Shown: positions 43,755-52,655, counted from the stretch's first letter. The stretch is 64,000 nt of DNA from JAYPWI01 sp964629575 (GCA_964629575.1 CAZVUM010000005.1:52728-116727); one strand, 5' to 3'. Numbers and translations are program-made. Notes: generated from the sequence alone by a model not told the origin.

Positions 43755-44642
43755 ATGCAGACGATGGCCGGCCGTGTCGCGGTCGTCACCGGGGCGGCGT
43801 CGGGCATCGGTCGCGCCCTCGCCCTCGGCTTCGGGGGACAGGGCGCCAACGTCGTCCTCGCCGACGTAGAAGAAGAACCGCTCGACGCCGCTGCGGCCGA
43901 GGTTGCCGCGCTCGGGGTGGCGGCGCTGCCGGTCCGCACCGACGTGACCGATGCGGAGTCTGTCGAAGCGCTCGCCGCAGCGACGCTCGAGCGGTTCGGA
44001 ACCGTGCACATGCTGTGCAACAACGCTGGAGTGGGCGGCGGCGGTCTGATCAAGAATCAGCAGCTCGTCGACTGGAAGTGGGTGATCGACGTCTCTCTGT
44101 GGGGCGTGATCCACGGGCTGCAGTCGTTCCTGCCGCACTTGATCGAGGCCGAGGAGTCGCACGTGATGAGCACCGCCTCGGTCGCCGGCCTGGTGTCTGG
44201 CCCGGGCCTTGGCCCATACAACGCCGCGAAGTACGGCGTGGTGGCGATCATGGAGACGCTTCATCATGAGATGGCCCGCGATCCCGATGCCGATGTGGGG
44301 GTGTCGGTGCTGTGCCCGGGGGTTGTGCGAACAAACATCGTCACCGCCCAGCGCAACCGGCCAGAGCATCTTCGGCGGCAGCGTTCGTCGGGCGCCGCTG
44401 CGTCGCTGACACCCGAGCAGCGCGCGGATGCCCGCCGTCGAAACCAGGCGGTCGCAGACGCCCTCGCCGAGCGGGGGATGGACCCCGCAGACGTTGCCGC
44501 CAAGGTCATCGAAGCCATGTACAACCGTCGCTTCTGGGTGCTCAGCCATCTCGAGCACCTCGAGGAGATCGATCACCGCAACGGGCAGCTCTCCCGACTC
44601 GAGAACCCGACGTTGTTGCGGAGCTTCACCGACGGCGAGTGA
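43755..44642 (+). CDS. Short-chain dehydrogenase/reductase (SDR)
   Basis: A 295-aa classical SDR. VAVVTGAASGIGRALALGFGG is the nucleotide-binding TGxxxGIG motif, CNNAGVG the NNAG motif, and MSTASVAGLVSGPGLGPYNAAKYGV contains the catalytic Ser and YNAAK. The C-terminal part is longer than in minimal SDRs. The ribosome binding site AGAGGGGGAA lies just before the ATG. It sits 48 bp after the NMO-like gene, likely the same operon; the pair probably oxidises a lipid or steroid intermediate. Confidence 0.88.
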   Translation: MQTMAGRVAVVTGAASGIGRALALGFGGQGANVVLADVEEEPLDAAAAEVAALGVAALPVRTDVTDAESVEALAAATLERFGTVHMLCNNAGVGGGGLIKNQQLVDWKWVIDVSLWGVIHGLQSFLPHLIEAEESHVMSTASVAGLVSGPGLGPYNAAKYGVVAIMETLHHEMARDPDADVGVSVLCPGVVRTNIVTAQRNRPEHLRRQRSSGAAASLTPEQRADARRRNQAVADALAERGMDPADVAAKVIEAMYNRRFWVLSHLEHLEEIDHRNGQLSRLENPTLLRSFTDGE

Positions 44643-44669
44643 CCGCCTAAACCGCGGCCGCCGAACCTC

Positions 44670-44720
44670 TTTCGGGTGCACAGGGGTTTCGGGTGCACAG
44701 GGGTTTCGGGTGCACAGGGG
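44670..44720. repeat. Three copies of a 17-bp tandem repeat
   Basis: TTTCGGGTGCACAGGGG occurs three times in direct succession at 44670-44686, 44687-44703 and 44704-44720, with no mismatches. It lies in the 177-bp region between convergent genes, not in an operon junction, and contains no ORF of note. A simple slippage repeat is the plain explanation; the rest of the spacer shows nothing recognisable. Confidence 0.92.
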
Positions 44721-44819
44721 CTCGTCGCCCTCCGTTTCGGGAGCATGCGCGCCCGGATTCCGAGCGCTGGCGCGCCCAAAAGCGGGGAGCTGGAGACGAT
44801 GTGGGTATCCGGGGGCGAT

Positions 44820-45965
44820 CTACAGGGGGTGGGCGCCGGGGTCGTGACCGAGAAGCGTGCGGCCGTACGCCTGGCCCACGCCGTCGAGATCGGCGACGGC
44901 GTGCTGGCTCGCCATCTGAACGTCGCGGTGGGCCTTCTGCAGCAGGCTGCCGTCGAACATGGCACGTGCACCGGCCGCTGTGACCAGCCGGTCGAGCACT
45001 CGGCGGGCCAGGTCGATCGCGTAGCTGGCCTGGTACTTGGTTCTGGCGCGGAGGGCCTTGGTGTCGTTGCCGTCTGCGGCCCGTTCGAGCAGGCGCACCG
45101 TGTCTGCGATGAGCAGCTCGGCTGTGGTCAGCTCCGTCTGCGATTCGGCCAGGCGCATCTGCAGCCCGGGTCGCTCCGCCTTCGACGTGCCGAGGTAGGC
45201 GTCGGCCTGTGACCCGAAGCGCTCCACCGCATCGGCGAGACCGCCCCCTGCGATCCCGATCGCGCTCGCGGCGACGTGAACGGCCAATCCCGGGAGGATG
45301 GGCGTGAGGTAGAGCCGGCTGGGGTGCTGCGCCGACCACGGGCCCCGGACGCCCAGCAGCTCGCCCGAATCCATCGTGAGCACGTCAGGGACGTACACGT
45401 CGTCGAGCACCACGTCGCTCGATCCGGTTCCCCGCAGACCGATCGGGTACCACGTGTCGTCCACGACGACGTCGTCCCGGGGCACGACGATGTGCAGCAG
45501 CCGTGGGCGGCCGGCTTCGGCGGGTTCGAGGGTGCCGAGGAGGTAGAAGTCGCCGTGCGCTGCGCCGCTGGCGAAGGGCCACCTGCCCGAGACGATCCAC
45601 CCGTCGTCGACACGTCGGGCCCTCCCCGTGGGAGCAAGGCTGCCCGGGATCACGACGTCAGGGCCTTCGGCGTACACCCGATCTTGGGCTGCTTGGCTGA
45701 ACGAGCCCATCATCCAGTCGTGGGCCGTGAGCACCATCAGCACCCATGAAGCAGCGGAGTCCGCCCGGCCGATGGTTGTGACGGCATCCACCATGTCGGT
45801 GAATGTCGCCTCGTCGCCGCCGACCCTCGAGGGCACGAGCAGGCGCAACAGGCCCGCGTCGCGGAGATCGTCGAGCGATTCGTCCGGAAGTCGGCGCTCC
45901 ACCTCGGCGGTCGATGCCCGCTCGGCCAGCCGGTGGAGCAACGTGTCATCGACGATGGCGTTCAT
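44820..45965 (-). CDS. Acyl-CoA dehydrogenase-fold flavoprotein (monooxygenase-type)
   Basis: A 381-aa protein of the acyl-CoA dehydrogenase fold closest in style to the flavin-dependent hydroxylase group (HsaA/HpaB-like): short N-terminal helical part, DSAASWVLMVLTAHDWMMG, SGRWPFASGAAHGDFYLLG and VPRDDVVVDDTWYPIGLRGTGSSDVVLDD. The canonical C-terminal catalytic Glu of dehydrogenases is not evident. The start is the ATG at 45965 (MNAIVDDTLL), because the readings further upstream are the tandem repeat. It lies downstream of a CaiB gene, separated by a repeat-encoded minicistron. Confidence 0.85.
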   Translation of the reverse strand: MNAIVDDTLLHRLAERASTAEVERRLPDESLDDLRDAGLLRLLVPSRVGGDEATFTDMVDAVTTIGRADSAASWVLMVLTAHDWMMGSFSQAAQDRVYAEGPDVVIPGSLAPTGRARRVDDGWIVSGRWPFASGAAHGDFYLLGTLEPAEAGRPRLLHIVVPRDDVVVDDTWYPIGLRGTGSSDVVLDDVYVPDVLTMDSGELLGVRGPWSAQHPSRLYLTPILPGLAVHVAASAIGIAGGGLADAVERFGSQADAYLGTSKAERPGLQMRLAESQTELTTAELLIADTVRLLERAADGNDTKALRARTKYQASYAIDLARRVLDRLVTAAGARAMFDGSLLQKAHRDVQMASQHAVADLDGVGQAYGRTLLGHDPGAHPL

Positions 45966-46048
45966 CCGGCACTGCCCTTCAATCCGGCACTGCCCTTCAT
46001 TCCGGCACTGCCCTTCAATCCAGCACTGCCCTTCATCCAGCAATGCCT
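45961..46048 (-). repeat. Five tandem 17-18-bp repeats at a coupled gene junction
   Basis: Units at 45961-45977 (17 bp), 45978-45995, 45996-46013, 46014-46031 (18 bp each) and 46032-46048 (17 bp, partial). The last overlaps the end of the CoA-transferase gene and the first the start of the flavoprotein gene. On the minus strand each unit carries AAGGGC plus GGATTGA, GGAATGA or GGATGA. Together they form one 24-codon ORF joined by ATGA at both ends. Distance between the ATG of the minicistron and that of the next gene is 71 bp (2 modulo 3). Confidence 0.92.
45962..46036 (-). CDS. Repeat-encoded 24-aa minicistron
   Basis: ATG at 46036 overlaps the TGA of the CaiB gene (ATGA) and the TGA at 45964-45962 overlaps the ATG of the flavoprotein gene (ATGA). 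The product is four six-residue units of the form (M/L)KGSAG. AGAGG lies 9 bases before this ATG, and AAGGG lies 9 bases before the next ATG. The unit shift of one 17-bp repeat is what allows the terminating stop. Expression is inferred from geometry. Confidence 0.45.
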   Translation of the reverse strand: MKGSAGLKGSAGMKGSAGLKGSAG

Positions 46049-47226
46049 CTGGCCACGAGGTGGTCGACCTCGTCGACCGAGTAGCCCATCGCGGCCAGGA
46101 CCTCGAGGGTGTCTGCGCCGCGCAGTGGGGCGGGCCGGAGCTCAGGGGCGCCCGACTCGAAGCGCGCTGCGGCGCGTTGCCGGCGGATCGGCCCCACGAC
46201 GGGGTGGTCCACCTCTTGCAAAATCCCGGTGTGTTGTACCTGCGGGTCGTCTGCGAGTTCTTCGGGACGGAGCGCGGGCGCGACCGGGACGTCGTTGTCC
46301 ACCATCAGCCGCACGATCTGGTCGCGACCCATCTGACGCACCGACTTCGTCAACTCGGCCACCATCTCGCCGAAGTTCTCCGCCCGGAGTCCAGCGGTGG
46401 CGAAGCGCGGGTCCTCGAGGAGTTCGGGTCGCTGGAACCCCGCCGCGACACCGCGCCAATGACCGTCGGTCAGCGGCATCACCGCCACCCAGCCGTCCCG
46501 GCACTGCGACAGCTGGTAGTCGTCGAGGATGTTCGGCTGGCGGTCGACGTCGTCGCCGATGGCGGTCTCGTGCATCATCGCGTCATGCCACATGAAGCTG
46601 ATCGCCGAGTCGAGCAGCGAGAGGCGCACGTGGTCGCCCGAGCCGCTTCGCTCCCGCGCGAACAGCGCGGCGCACACCGCTTGGGTCCAGGTCAGTGAGG
46701 TCACCTTGTCCGGCAGGAAGCAGCGGACAAATGTCGGTTCGGCGTCGCCGCCCTGAATTCCGGCGATTCCGGACCACCCCTGGATCACGGCGTCGTACGC
46801 GGGTCGCTGGCTGTAGGGCCCGTCCTCGCCGAAACCGCTGATCGACACGTAGATCAGTCCGGGGTGTGCGGCTCGCATCTCTTCCGCGCCGAAGCCGAGC
46901 CGTTCGGCCACACCCGGCCGGTACGCCTGGACGAACACATCTGCGCTCGCGATGAGCTCGCGCAGGATTCGGCGCCCGTCGTCGGAGGTGATGTCGAGTC
47001 CGATCGACTGCTTGCCGGCACCGAGGTTGGCGAACCAGCCGCTCATGCCACCGCGGCCCGAACCGAACACGCGGAGCGGGTCGCCGAGGCCGAGGTCCTC
47101 GACCTTGATGACCGTGGCCCCCTGGCTCGCGAGGAGGTGCGTACCGGCGGGCGCGGCGATGAAGGTGGCCAGCTCGACGACCCGAATTCCCGCGAGTGGT
47201 CCAAGGGTGGAGGCTGAACTGGTCAC
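46033..47226 (-). CDS. CaiB/BaiF family III CoA-transferase
   Basis: A 397-aa transferase. RVVELATFIAAPAGTHLLASQGATVIKVEDLGLGDPLRVFG begins the fold; VFVQAYRPGVAERLGF, YVSISGFGEDGPYSQRPAYDAVIQG and the catalytic-Asp region (CFLPDKVTSLTWTQAVCAALFARERSG) follow. The GTG start is three bases after the preceding gene stop. The stop lies within a tandem repeat array and is coupled to the flavoprotein gene via the minicistron. Probably activates an organic acid for degradation. Confidence 0.9.
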   Translation of the reverse strand: MTSSASTLGPLAGIRVVELATFIAAPAGTHLLASQGATVIKVEDLGLGDPLRVFGSGRGGMSGWFANLGAGKQSIGLDITSDDGRRILRELIASADVFVQAYRPGVAERLGFGAEEMRAAHPGLIYVSISGFGEDGPYSQRPAYDAVIQGWSGIAGIQGGDAEPTFVRCFLPDKVTSLTWTQAVCAALFARERSGSGDHVRLSLLDSAISFMWHDAMMHETAIGDDVDRQPNILDDYQLSQCRDGWVAVMPLTDGHWRGVAAGFQRPELLEDPRFATAGLRAENFGEMVAELTKSVRQMGRDQIVRLMVDNDVPVAPALRPEELADDPQVQHTGILQEVDHPVVGPIRRQRAAARFESGAPELRPAPLRGADTLEVLAAMGYSVDEVDHLVARGIAG

Positions 47227-47229
47227 GGG

Positions 47230-48018
47230 CTACATCGTGAAGCGCAGGTTGCGGGCGGCGTGGGCGCCGAGGGTCTCGTCGCCCGACCAGCTGATCTCAC
47301 CCGCTGCGATCGGCACTTCGGGATCGACGCGCCCGCACGCCTGGCTCATGAATGCCATCGAGTCGCAGTGCAGCGTGATCGTGGGGTCATCGAGGTGGTC
47401 GACCTCGCCGGCCCGCCCATCGATGGCCACATAGATGTCGCGCTCGACCCCGCCGGTGATGTCGAAGTGGATGCTCTGATCCTCGGTGAGTCCGATCTTC
47501 TTGCCCACGATGTACCCGATCGAGAGGTGGACCTCGTTGAGAGCCATCTCGGCGGTGGGTCCGGTGTTGTCCGATTCGAGACCCAGCGGTGCCCGACAGT
47601 CGCGCTCGTGCATCCAGTGGTCGAACTCACGCACGGCCATGAAGCGCTCGTAGGTCGCGGGACCAACGGGCGTCACTGACGGGCGGGCGAAGATCTCATC
47701 GGTCGTCGTCGCCAGATCGGCTCGTCGCGCATCGAAGGTCGCCCGCATGTGCTCGACCAACTGACCCGGAGCCATCTGCATCGCTGCTTCGTAGTGGCCG
47801 GCGACGTCGGCGAACGGCGGTGGCGTGTCGAGGCTCTCGGGCAGCCAACCGGACAACACCTGCTCGACAGACACCATGTGGGCGGCAACGCCCTTGATCG
47901 TCCATTCCGGGCAGAGCGAGAGAACATCCCACTGGTCGTCTGCGAAGGAACCGAACGTTTCCACGCAGCTCGCCCAGACGGCGTCGAGGTTGTCGATGAT
48001 CAGCTCTCGTTGGCTCAT
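47230..48018 (-). CDS. Maleylpyruvate isomerase/DinB-fold mycothiol-related protein
   Basis: A 262-aa protein of the mycothiol-dependent maleylpyruvate isomerase (MDMPI/TIGR03083) type. The N-terminal four-helix bundle has candidate metal ligands: KGVAAHMVSVEQVLSG and VREFDHWMHERD. The C-terminal half (FDITGGVERDIYVAIDGRAGEV, TITLHCDSMAFMSQACG) resembles the SCP2-like C-terminal domain of the family. Two Cys sit near the ends. The family uses mycothiol, in line with the mca gene. The stop is TAG three bases from the CaiB GTG, so it heads the operon. Confidence 0.82.
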   Translation of the reverse strand: MSQRELIIDNLDAVWASCVETFGSFADDQWDVLSLCPEWTIKGVAAHMVSVEQVLSGWLPESLDTPPPFADVAGHYEAAMQMAPGQLVEHMRATFDARRADLATTTDEIFARPSVTPVGPATYERFMAVREFDHWMHERDCRAPLGLESDNTGPTAEMALNEVHLSIGYIVGKKIGLTEDQSIHFDITGGVERDIYVAIDGRAGEVDHLDDPTITLHCDSMAFMSQACGRVDPEVPIAAGEISWSGDETLGAHAARNLRFTM

Positions 48019-48071
48019 GGCAGCGGCTCCCCAGCTCGTGCGGCTCGCGGTGTCGGCACCCTACTCAGAAG

Positions 48072-49076
48072 TCAGTCGGCAATTCTGACGACTGTCGTTC
48101 CGACGGTGGCGCCGGCGAGAAGGTCGACGAACGCCTGGGGCGCGGCTTCGAGCCCGTCGTACGCCGTGGTCTGCGGCCGGAGCTCGCCCGATCGGAGCCA
48201 CTCGGACATCTGCGTTCGGGCGTCGGCGTAGCGGTCCTCGTAGTCGAAGACCAGGAAGCCCTCCATCCGCACCCGGTTGTTGACGAGCAGGCCCGGAATC
48301 CCGCGCGGTCCGGGGCCCGGATTGGCCGTGTCGTATTGGCTCACGACGCCACAGCAGACGATCCGCCCACGCGCATTCATCCGGAACAGTGCGCTGCCGA
48401 GGACGTCGCCTCCCGTGTTGTCGAAGTACACGTCGATGCGATCGGGCGTAGCGGCTTTGAAGTCGCCACGGAAGTCGTCGCTCTTGTAGTTGACGCTGGC
48501 GTCGAAGCCGAGCTCGTCGGTGAGCAGCGAGCACTTGGCGTCCGAGCCCGCGACGCCGACGACTCGCGCACCTCGAATCTTGGCGATCTGACCCACGGTG
48601 TGACCGACCGAACCGGCCGCCGCGGACACCACCACAGTCTCGTCGGCCTGCGGGTCGCCGACATCCAGGAGGCCGAAGTAGGCAGTCAGTCCGTTGGTTC
48701 CGAGCGGGCCGAGCAGCAGTTCGGGTTCGAGGTCGCCGTCGACGCCGGTGAGGGAGTCGCCGGGAAGCGCCGCGTACTCCTGCCACCCGGTCATCCCCAT
48801 CGCGGCATCGCCGATCGCGAATCCGGGGTGGTTGCTGGCCACGACCCGTCCGACACCCGTCCCGCCCATCACCACATCGGCCTGCGCGGCACCCGCATAG
48901 CTGGCTGAACCCTGAAGTCCGGCCCGCTGGCCGGCGCCGATGGTGATGGCGCGGGTCTGGACGAGGACCTCCCCGTCGGCCGGCTCAGGGATCGCGACGG
49001 CCTTCTCGCCGTAGTGGTCGGGCCGGAGCGGCCCGTCTGGCACTTCCCGGATGACGATCTGGCGGTTGTCTGACAT
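48072..49076 (-). CDS. NADP-dependent MDR oxidoreductase (CurA/prostaglandin-reductase-like)
   Basis: A 334-aa zinc-free medium-chain reductase of the leukotriene B4/curcumin reductase type: PLRPDHYGEKAVAIPEPADGEVLVQTR, GPLGTNGLTAYFGLLDVGDPQADETVVVSAAAGSVGHTVGQIA (NADP-binding) and VCCGVVSQYD are typical. It reduces double bonds of alpha,beta-unsaturated ketones. The ATG at 49076 has GGGAG six bases upstream. It lies 53 bp before the MDMPI gene (same strand), likely transcribed with it. Confidence 0.88.
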   Translation of the reverse strand: MSDNRQIVIREVPDGPLRPDHYGEKAVAIPEPADGEVLVQTRAITIGAGQRAGLQGSASYAGAAQADVVMGGTGVGRVVASNHPGFAIGDAAMGMTGWQEYAALPGDSLTGVDGDLEPELLLGPLGTNGLTAYFGLLDVGDPQADETVVVSAAAGSVGHTVGQIAKIRGARVVGVAGSDAKCSLLTDELGFDASVNYKSDDFRGDFKAATPDRIDVYFDNTGGDVLGSALFRMNARGRIVCCGVVSQYDTANPGPGPRGIPGLLVNNRVRMEGFLVFDYEDRYADARTQMSEWLRSGELRPQTTAYDGLEAAPQAFVDLLAGATVGTTVVRIAD

Positions 49077-49274
49077 CGCTGGCTCCCAGGGCATCGCCGG
49101 CGGCCGACCCGCTCAGCGTGACGGTCAGATTGCCATGACGTTGCCGCCACGTGCCGTTCGTTGCCGCGCGGTGACGAACTCGCGACAGGTCCGCTGCGGC
49201 GATGGACGCCGGGAGGGACCGGTGCTGTTCTCCTCGTCCAACCGGGATCAGCAACCGAGTGAGGGAACAGATCG

Positions 49275-50624
49275 ATGAAACCAGTTGGACCGGGCCGGTG
49301 GAGGCGCCAGTGGTGGGTGACGCTGCTGTTGGGGTTGCTGTTGCTGTCATGTGGGGACAGCGACAGCGACTCCAGCGATTCAGGCGGGGACGAGACCGGC
49401 GCGGGGATTCCATCGAGCGATGACGTCGCTGAGGCCGCCGCGGACCGCTTGGTCGACGCGGGTGGTGACGCCGAGATGGACCTCGGCGACACGAACACCG
49501 GCAACATGAACACCGGCGGCCCCGGCGACTCCGGCCGAGCCATCACGGCGCAGGGTGTCGGTGTCCCGGCGCTCCAGCCCACCGAGCTCGGCCGCGACCT
49601 GATCTTCACGGCTCGCAGCGAGATGGTGGTGGACGACGTCGCGGGGGCGGGGCTCGAGGCACAGCAGACGATCGCTTCGGTCGGCGGGTTCTTGTTCGGT
49701 CAGGAAACGGTGAGTGAGCCGCATCCGCGAAGCACGCTGGTTTTCAAGGTGCCGCCGGACCAATTCGCAGAGGCGCTGCGTCGCCTCGGGGAGCTGGGAT
49801 CGATCGTCGACCAGTCCGTCACGACGGACGACGTCACCGAGCGTCTCGTCGATCTCGGTAGCCAGATTCTGTCCATGGAGGCGTCCGTCGGGCGACTGCG
49901 GGCCTTTCTCGAAGAGGCGGAGACCGTCGAGACCGTCGCTGTGCTCGAGCGAGAGCTTCTCGAGCGTGAGACGGAGCTCGAGGTGTTGCGCGGACAGCAG
50001 CGGACGCTCCGTGGGCAGGTCGACCTCGCCACCATCACTCTCGTGGTCAACCAGCGGGTGCTCGAGGCGTCACTCCAGCTGAGCCAGACGATCTACGTCG
50101 GCCACGACGACGGGGCGGGCTGCCCGGGCCGACCCGCCGTGGAGTTGGACGGCTCGGGCCCGATCACCGTCTGCTACGTCGTCGTGAACGACGGCGATCG
50201 CACGATCACCGAGCTCGCGCTGGTCGATGAAGCGCTCAACATCACGACCGACGATGTGCGGCTCGTGTCGGGGTCACGAACGCTCGAACCGGGGATGACG
50301 GCAACCCTCGTCTACGACCACGCAGCCGACGAGACGGTGATCTTCGCCGGCTCGGTGCGGGGCGTGGACAGTGCAGGCGAGCGGGTGTCGGATCGCGCGG
50401 CGAGCCTCGCGGTGCAGGTGCCAGAGGACGACGGCGTGCCGGGATTCGGTGATTCGGTCGGCGCCGGCGTCGACGTCCTCGTGACGATCGCGTCGGTGAC
50501 CCTCATGCTCGTGGGGTTCGCGCTTCCGCTGCTGTGGATCCCGGCGATCGTCGGGCTGGTCGTGTGGCGGGTTGTGCGTCAGCACCGGGCGGCGAAGGTG
50601 ATCGAGCCAGATGCCGTCGCCTGA
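49275..50624 (+). CDS. DUF4349-type lipoprotein with coiled-coil and C-terminal membrane helix
   Basis: A 449-aa envelope protein. A signal peptide ends in a lipobox (LLLLSC near residue 26), followed by an Asp/Gly/Ser-rich linker and the DUF4349 region with GSIVDQSVTTDDVTERLVDLGS and the coiled-coil VGRLRAFLEEAETVETVAVLERELLERETELEVL. A C-terminal hydrophobic helix (VLVTIASVTLMLVGFALPLLWI) ends in a short basic tail, so the protein spans from anchor to anchor. GAGGGA lies before the ATG. Role unknown. Confidence 0.82.
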   Translation: MKPVGPGRWRRQWWVTLLLGLLLLSCGDSDSDSSDSGGDETGAGIPSSDDVAEAAADRLVDAGGDAEMDLGDTNTGNMNTGGPGDSGRAITAQGVGVPALQPTELGRDLIFTARSEMVVDDVAGAGLEAQQTIASVGGFLFGQETVSEPHPRSTLVFKVPPDQFAEALRRLGELGSIVDQSVTTDDVTERLVDLGSQILSMEASVGRLRAFLEEAETVETVAVLERELLERETELEVLRGQQRTLRGQVDLATITLVVNQRVLEASLQLSQTIYVGHDDGAGCPGRPAVELDGSGPITVCYVVVNDGDRTITELALVDEALNITTDDVRLVSGSRTLEPGMTATLVYDHAADETVIFAGSVRGVDSAGERVSDRAASLAVQVPEDDGVPGFGDSVGAGVDVLVTIASVTLMLVGFALPLLWIPAIVGLVVWRVVRQHRAAKVIEPDAVA

Positions 50625-50636
50625 CATGATGCGGCG

Positions 50637-51689
50637 ATGGAGACGCCCCAGCTCGACCCGTTCGTAACTCTTGTCGGCGGATACGGATCGCCGTACTCGC
50701 TCAAGATGCGCGGCGTCCTGCGCTATCGGCGCATTCCGTTCAGGTGGGTGGTCCGCAATTCGCCAGACGACAGCGGGATTCCCGAGGTGCCGGTCGCCAT
50801 CATCCCCGTCATCGCGTTCCACGTCGACGACGGCTACCGGGACGCGATCGTCGACTCGTCACCGCAGATCATGCGGCTCGAAGAGGAGGTCTCCGGGCGC
50901 AGCCTGGTTCCCGCCGATCCCGTGGTGGCGTTTCTCGACCACCTCATCGAGGACTACGGCGACGAGTGGGTGACCAAGATCATGTACCACTACCGCTGGC
51001 ACCACCCGTACGAGGCGGCGATCGACAAGGCCGGCACGCTTTTGCCGCTGATGTCCGACAACCAGCTGAGCCCCGAGGATCTGGCGGCGCGCAAGGACTT
51101 CATCACCAACCGACAGATGGGCCGCACGGCGCTGGTGGGTTCGACGGACCAGAACCGGCCGATCATCGAATCGAGCCACGTGCGACTGCTGCACATCATG
51201 AACGAGCACCTGACGGACCATCGCTTCCTTCTCGGCTCGCGACCCGGCCGTGGGGACTTCGGCATCTTCGGGCAGTTCACCCAGCTGTGTTTCTGGGAGC
51301 CCGACTCCGCGGCTGTGCACGCAGTCGAAGGTCCGCGGACGGTGATGTGGGCCTATCAGCTCGACGACCTGTCATCGCTCGAGGTGGACGGCGACACGGG
51401 CTGGTTCGGACGCGAGTCGCTACCGGCGACGACCGGCGCGCTGTTGACCGAGATCGGCGCGACCTATGTGCCCTTCATGGTCGCCAACGCACGTGCGCTG
51501 CAGGCAGGTGCCGATGAGGTGGTGGTCGACATCCTGGGCGATGAGTACCGCCAGGGTCCGTTCCCGTACCAGGGGAAGTGCCTCATGTGGTTGCGTGAGG
51601 CGTACGCAGCGCTGTCGGACAGCGATCGCGCTGCCGTCGATTCACTTCTCGACGGCACGGGGTGTGAGCAGCTGGTCGCCCAGGCCTGA
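50637..51689 (+). CDS. Glutathione-S-transferase-like protein
   Basis: A 350-aa protein with an N-terminal thioredoxin-like domain (VTLVGGYGSPYSLKMRGVLRYRRIPFRWVV, ending near VDSSPQIMRLEEE, the GST-N Glu-Ser-type ending) and a long all-helical C-terminal part. The Ser in GSPYS sits where redox-active or GSH-activating residues occur, and there is no Cys, so it is a Ser- or non-catalytic type. Starts 12 bp after the lipoprotein gene on the same strand. Since actinobacteria use mycothiol, the thiol partner is uncertain. Confidence 0.75.
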   Translation: METPQLDPFVTLVGGYGSPYSLKMRGVLRYRRIPFRWVVRNSPDDSGIPEVPVAIIPVIAFHVDDGYRDAIVDSSPQIMRLEEEVSGRSLVPADPVVAFLDHLIEDYGDEWVTKIMYHYRWHHPYEAAIDKAGTLLPLMSDNQLSPEDLAARKDFITNRQMGRTALVGSTDQNRPIIESSHVRLLHIMNEHLTDHRFLLGSRPGRGDFGIFGQFTQLCFWEPDSAAVHAVEGPRTVMWAYQLDDLSSLEVDGDTGWFGRESLPATTGALLTEIGATYVPFMVANARALQAGADEVVVDILGDEYRQGPFPYQGKCLMWLREAYAALSDSDRAAVDSLLDGTGCEQLVAQA

Positions 51690-51692
51690 ACC

Positions 51693-51745
51693 CCTTCTGC
51701 CAGCTTGTGCGGCGACTGGAGTGCCCCAGGAAGCTGGCAGAAAGG
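51693..51745. terminator. Bidirectional hairpin between convergent genes
   Basis: CCTTCTGCCAGCTT (51693-51706) pairs with AAGCTGGCAGAAAGG (51731-51745) with one bulged base; CTGG and CCAG inside can add a small inner stem. It lies between the convergent GST-like and LLM genes, directly at both gene ends. There is no long U-run. It probably acts as a terminator for both strands. Confidence 0.7.
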
Positions 51746-51746
51746 A

Positions 51747-52655
51747 TCAGGACGTCGCGCGGCGGATTCGGGTGTGGATCTCGTCGAGCTGTTCGGCCAT
51801 CGCGTCCACGCTCCGCGCTCCCGACTGGAAGAGCGCTGTCGCGTTGACCGCTGTCCACTCGAACCCCATCGCCGCGACGACGGCGGCACGTTCTTCCACG
51901 CGGTCGAGGTCGGAATAGAAGCGCTTGTCCTCGTCGCTGCGCGGCGGGGGAGCGAGCATCAGCTGCATCCCGATCGACGCCGGGTCGCGCCCAGCAGCCT
52001 CGGCCATCTCGCGGATCGTCTGCATCATCGTGACAGCCTGTTCGTCGGTGACACCGGAGGCCATCCAGCCGTCGCCACGCTCGGCGGTCCGCCGCAGCGC
52101 AGCCGCGCTGTCGCCGCCGACCCAGATCGGAAGCGCGGCTCCTTGCGGGGAGACCGGCTCCATCCCCATGTCGTACGACTCGTAGAACGAGCCCTGGTAG
52201 CCAACCTGCCCGCCGGCCCAGTAGGCCCGCAGGAGGTCGATCGCCTCGTCCATCCGCTTGCCCCTGTTGGAGAATTCCTCCTCGAGGGCGTCGTACTCGG
52301 AGTCCTGCCAGCCGACCCCCACCCCGAGTCGCATCCGGCCTCCGGACAGGGTGTCGAGAGTCGAGATCTGCTTGGCGACCAGTACGGGTTGCCGCTGCGG
52401 CAGCACCAACACCTCGGTGGACAGCGACACCCGTGACGTCACCGCCGCAACGTTGGCGAGAAGCATCAGCGCTTCGAGAATCGGCATCTGGGCCGGGTAG
52501 ATCGTGCGCCGCGTCTCGTTGGGGAATCCCATGACGACGTGGTCGAACGCGGCGATCTCGTCGTAGCCGATCTCCTCGATCGCCGTGGCCAGCGCGAGCA
52601 CCTTCTCGGGCCCCTCGCGATAGCTGACGCTCGGAAACTCGACGGCGACCTTCAC
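51747..52655 (-). CDS. LLM-class F420-dependent oxidoreductase
   Basis: A 302-aa luciferase-like barrel protein. VAVEFPSVSYREGPEKVLALATAIEEIGYDEIAAFDHVV, VTSRVSLSTEVLVLPQRQPVLVAKQISTLDTLSGGRMRLGVGVGWQ and ALPIWVGGDSAAALRRTAERGDGWM are typical of the actinobacterial TIGR03619-like group. The ATG overlaps the stop of the MaoC gene upstream (ATGA), so it is coupled to a double-bond hydratase pair. Likely a redox step in the same catabolic pathway. Confidence 0.87.
   Translation of the reverse strand: MKVAVEFPSVSYREGPEKVLALATAIEEIGYDEIAAFDHVVMGFPNETRRTIYPAQMPILEALMLLANVAAVTSRVSLSTEVLVLPQRQPVLVAKQISTLDTLSGGRMRLGVGVGWQDSEYDALEEEFSNRGKRMDEAIDLLRAYWAGGQVGYQGSFYESYDMGMEPVSPQGAALPIWVGGDSAAALRRTAERGDGWMASGVTDEQAVTMMQTIREMAEAAGRDPASIGMQLMLAPPPRSDEDKRFYSDLDRVEERAAVVAAMGFEWTAVNATALFQSGARSVDAMAEQLDEIHTRIRRATS

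Noticed and set aside
44643..44819. A search for a small RNA or gene between the convergent SDR and flavoprotein genes
   Set aside because: Only the 17-bp repeats are found; there is no hairpin with a U-run and no ORF with a ribosome binding site.
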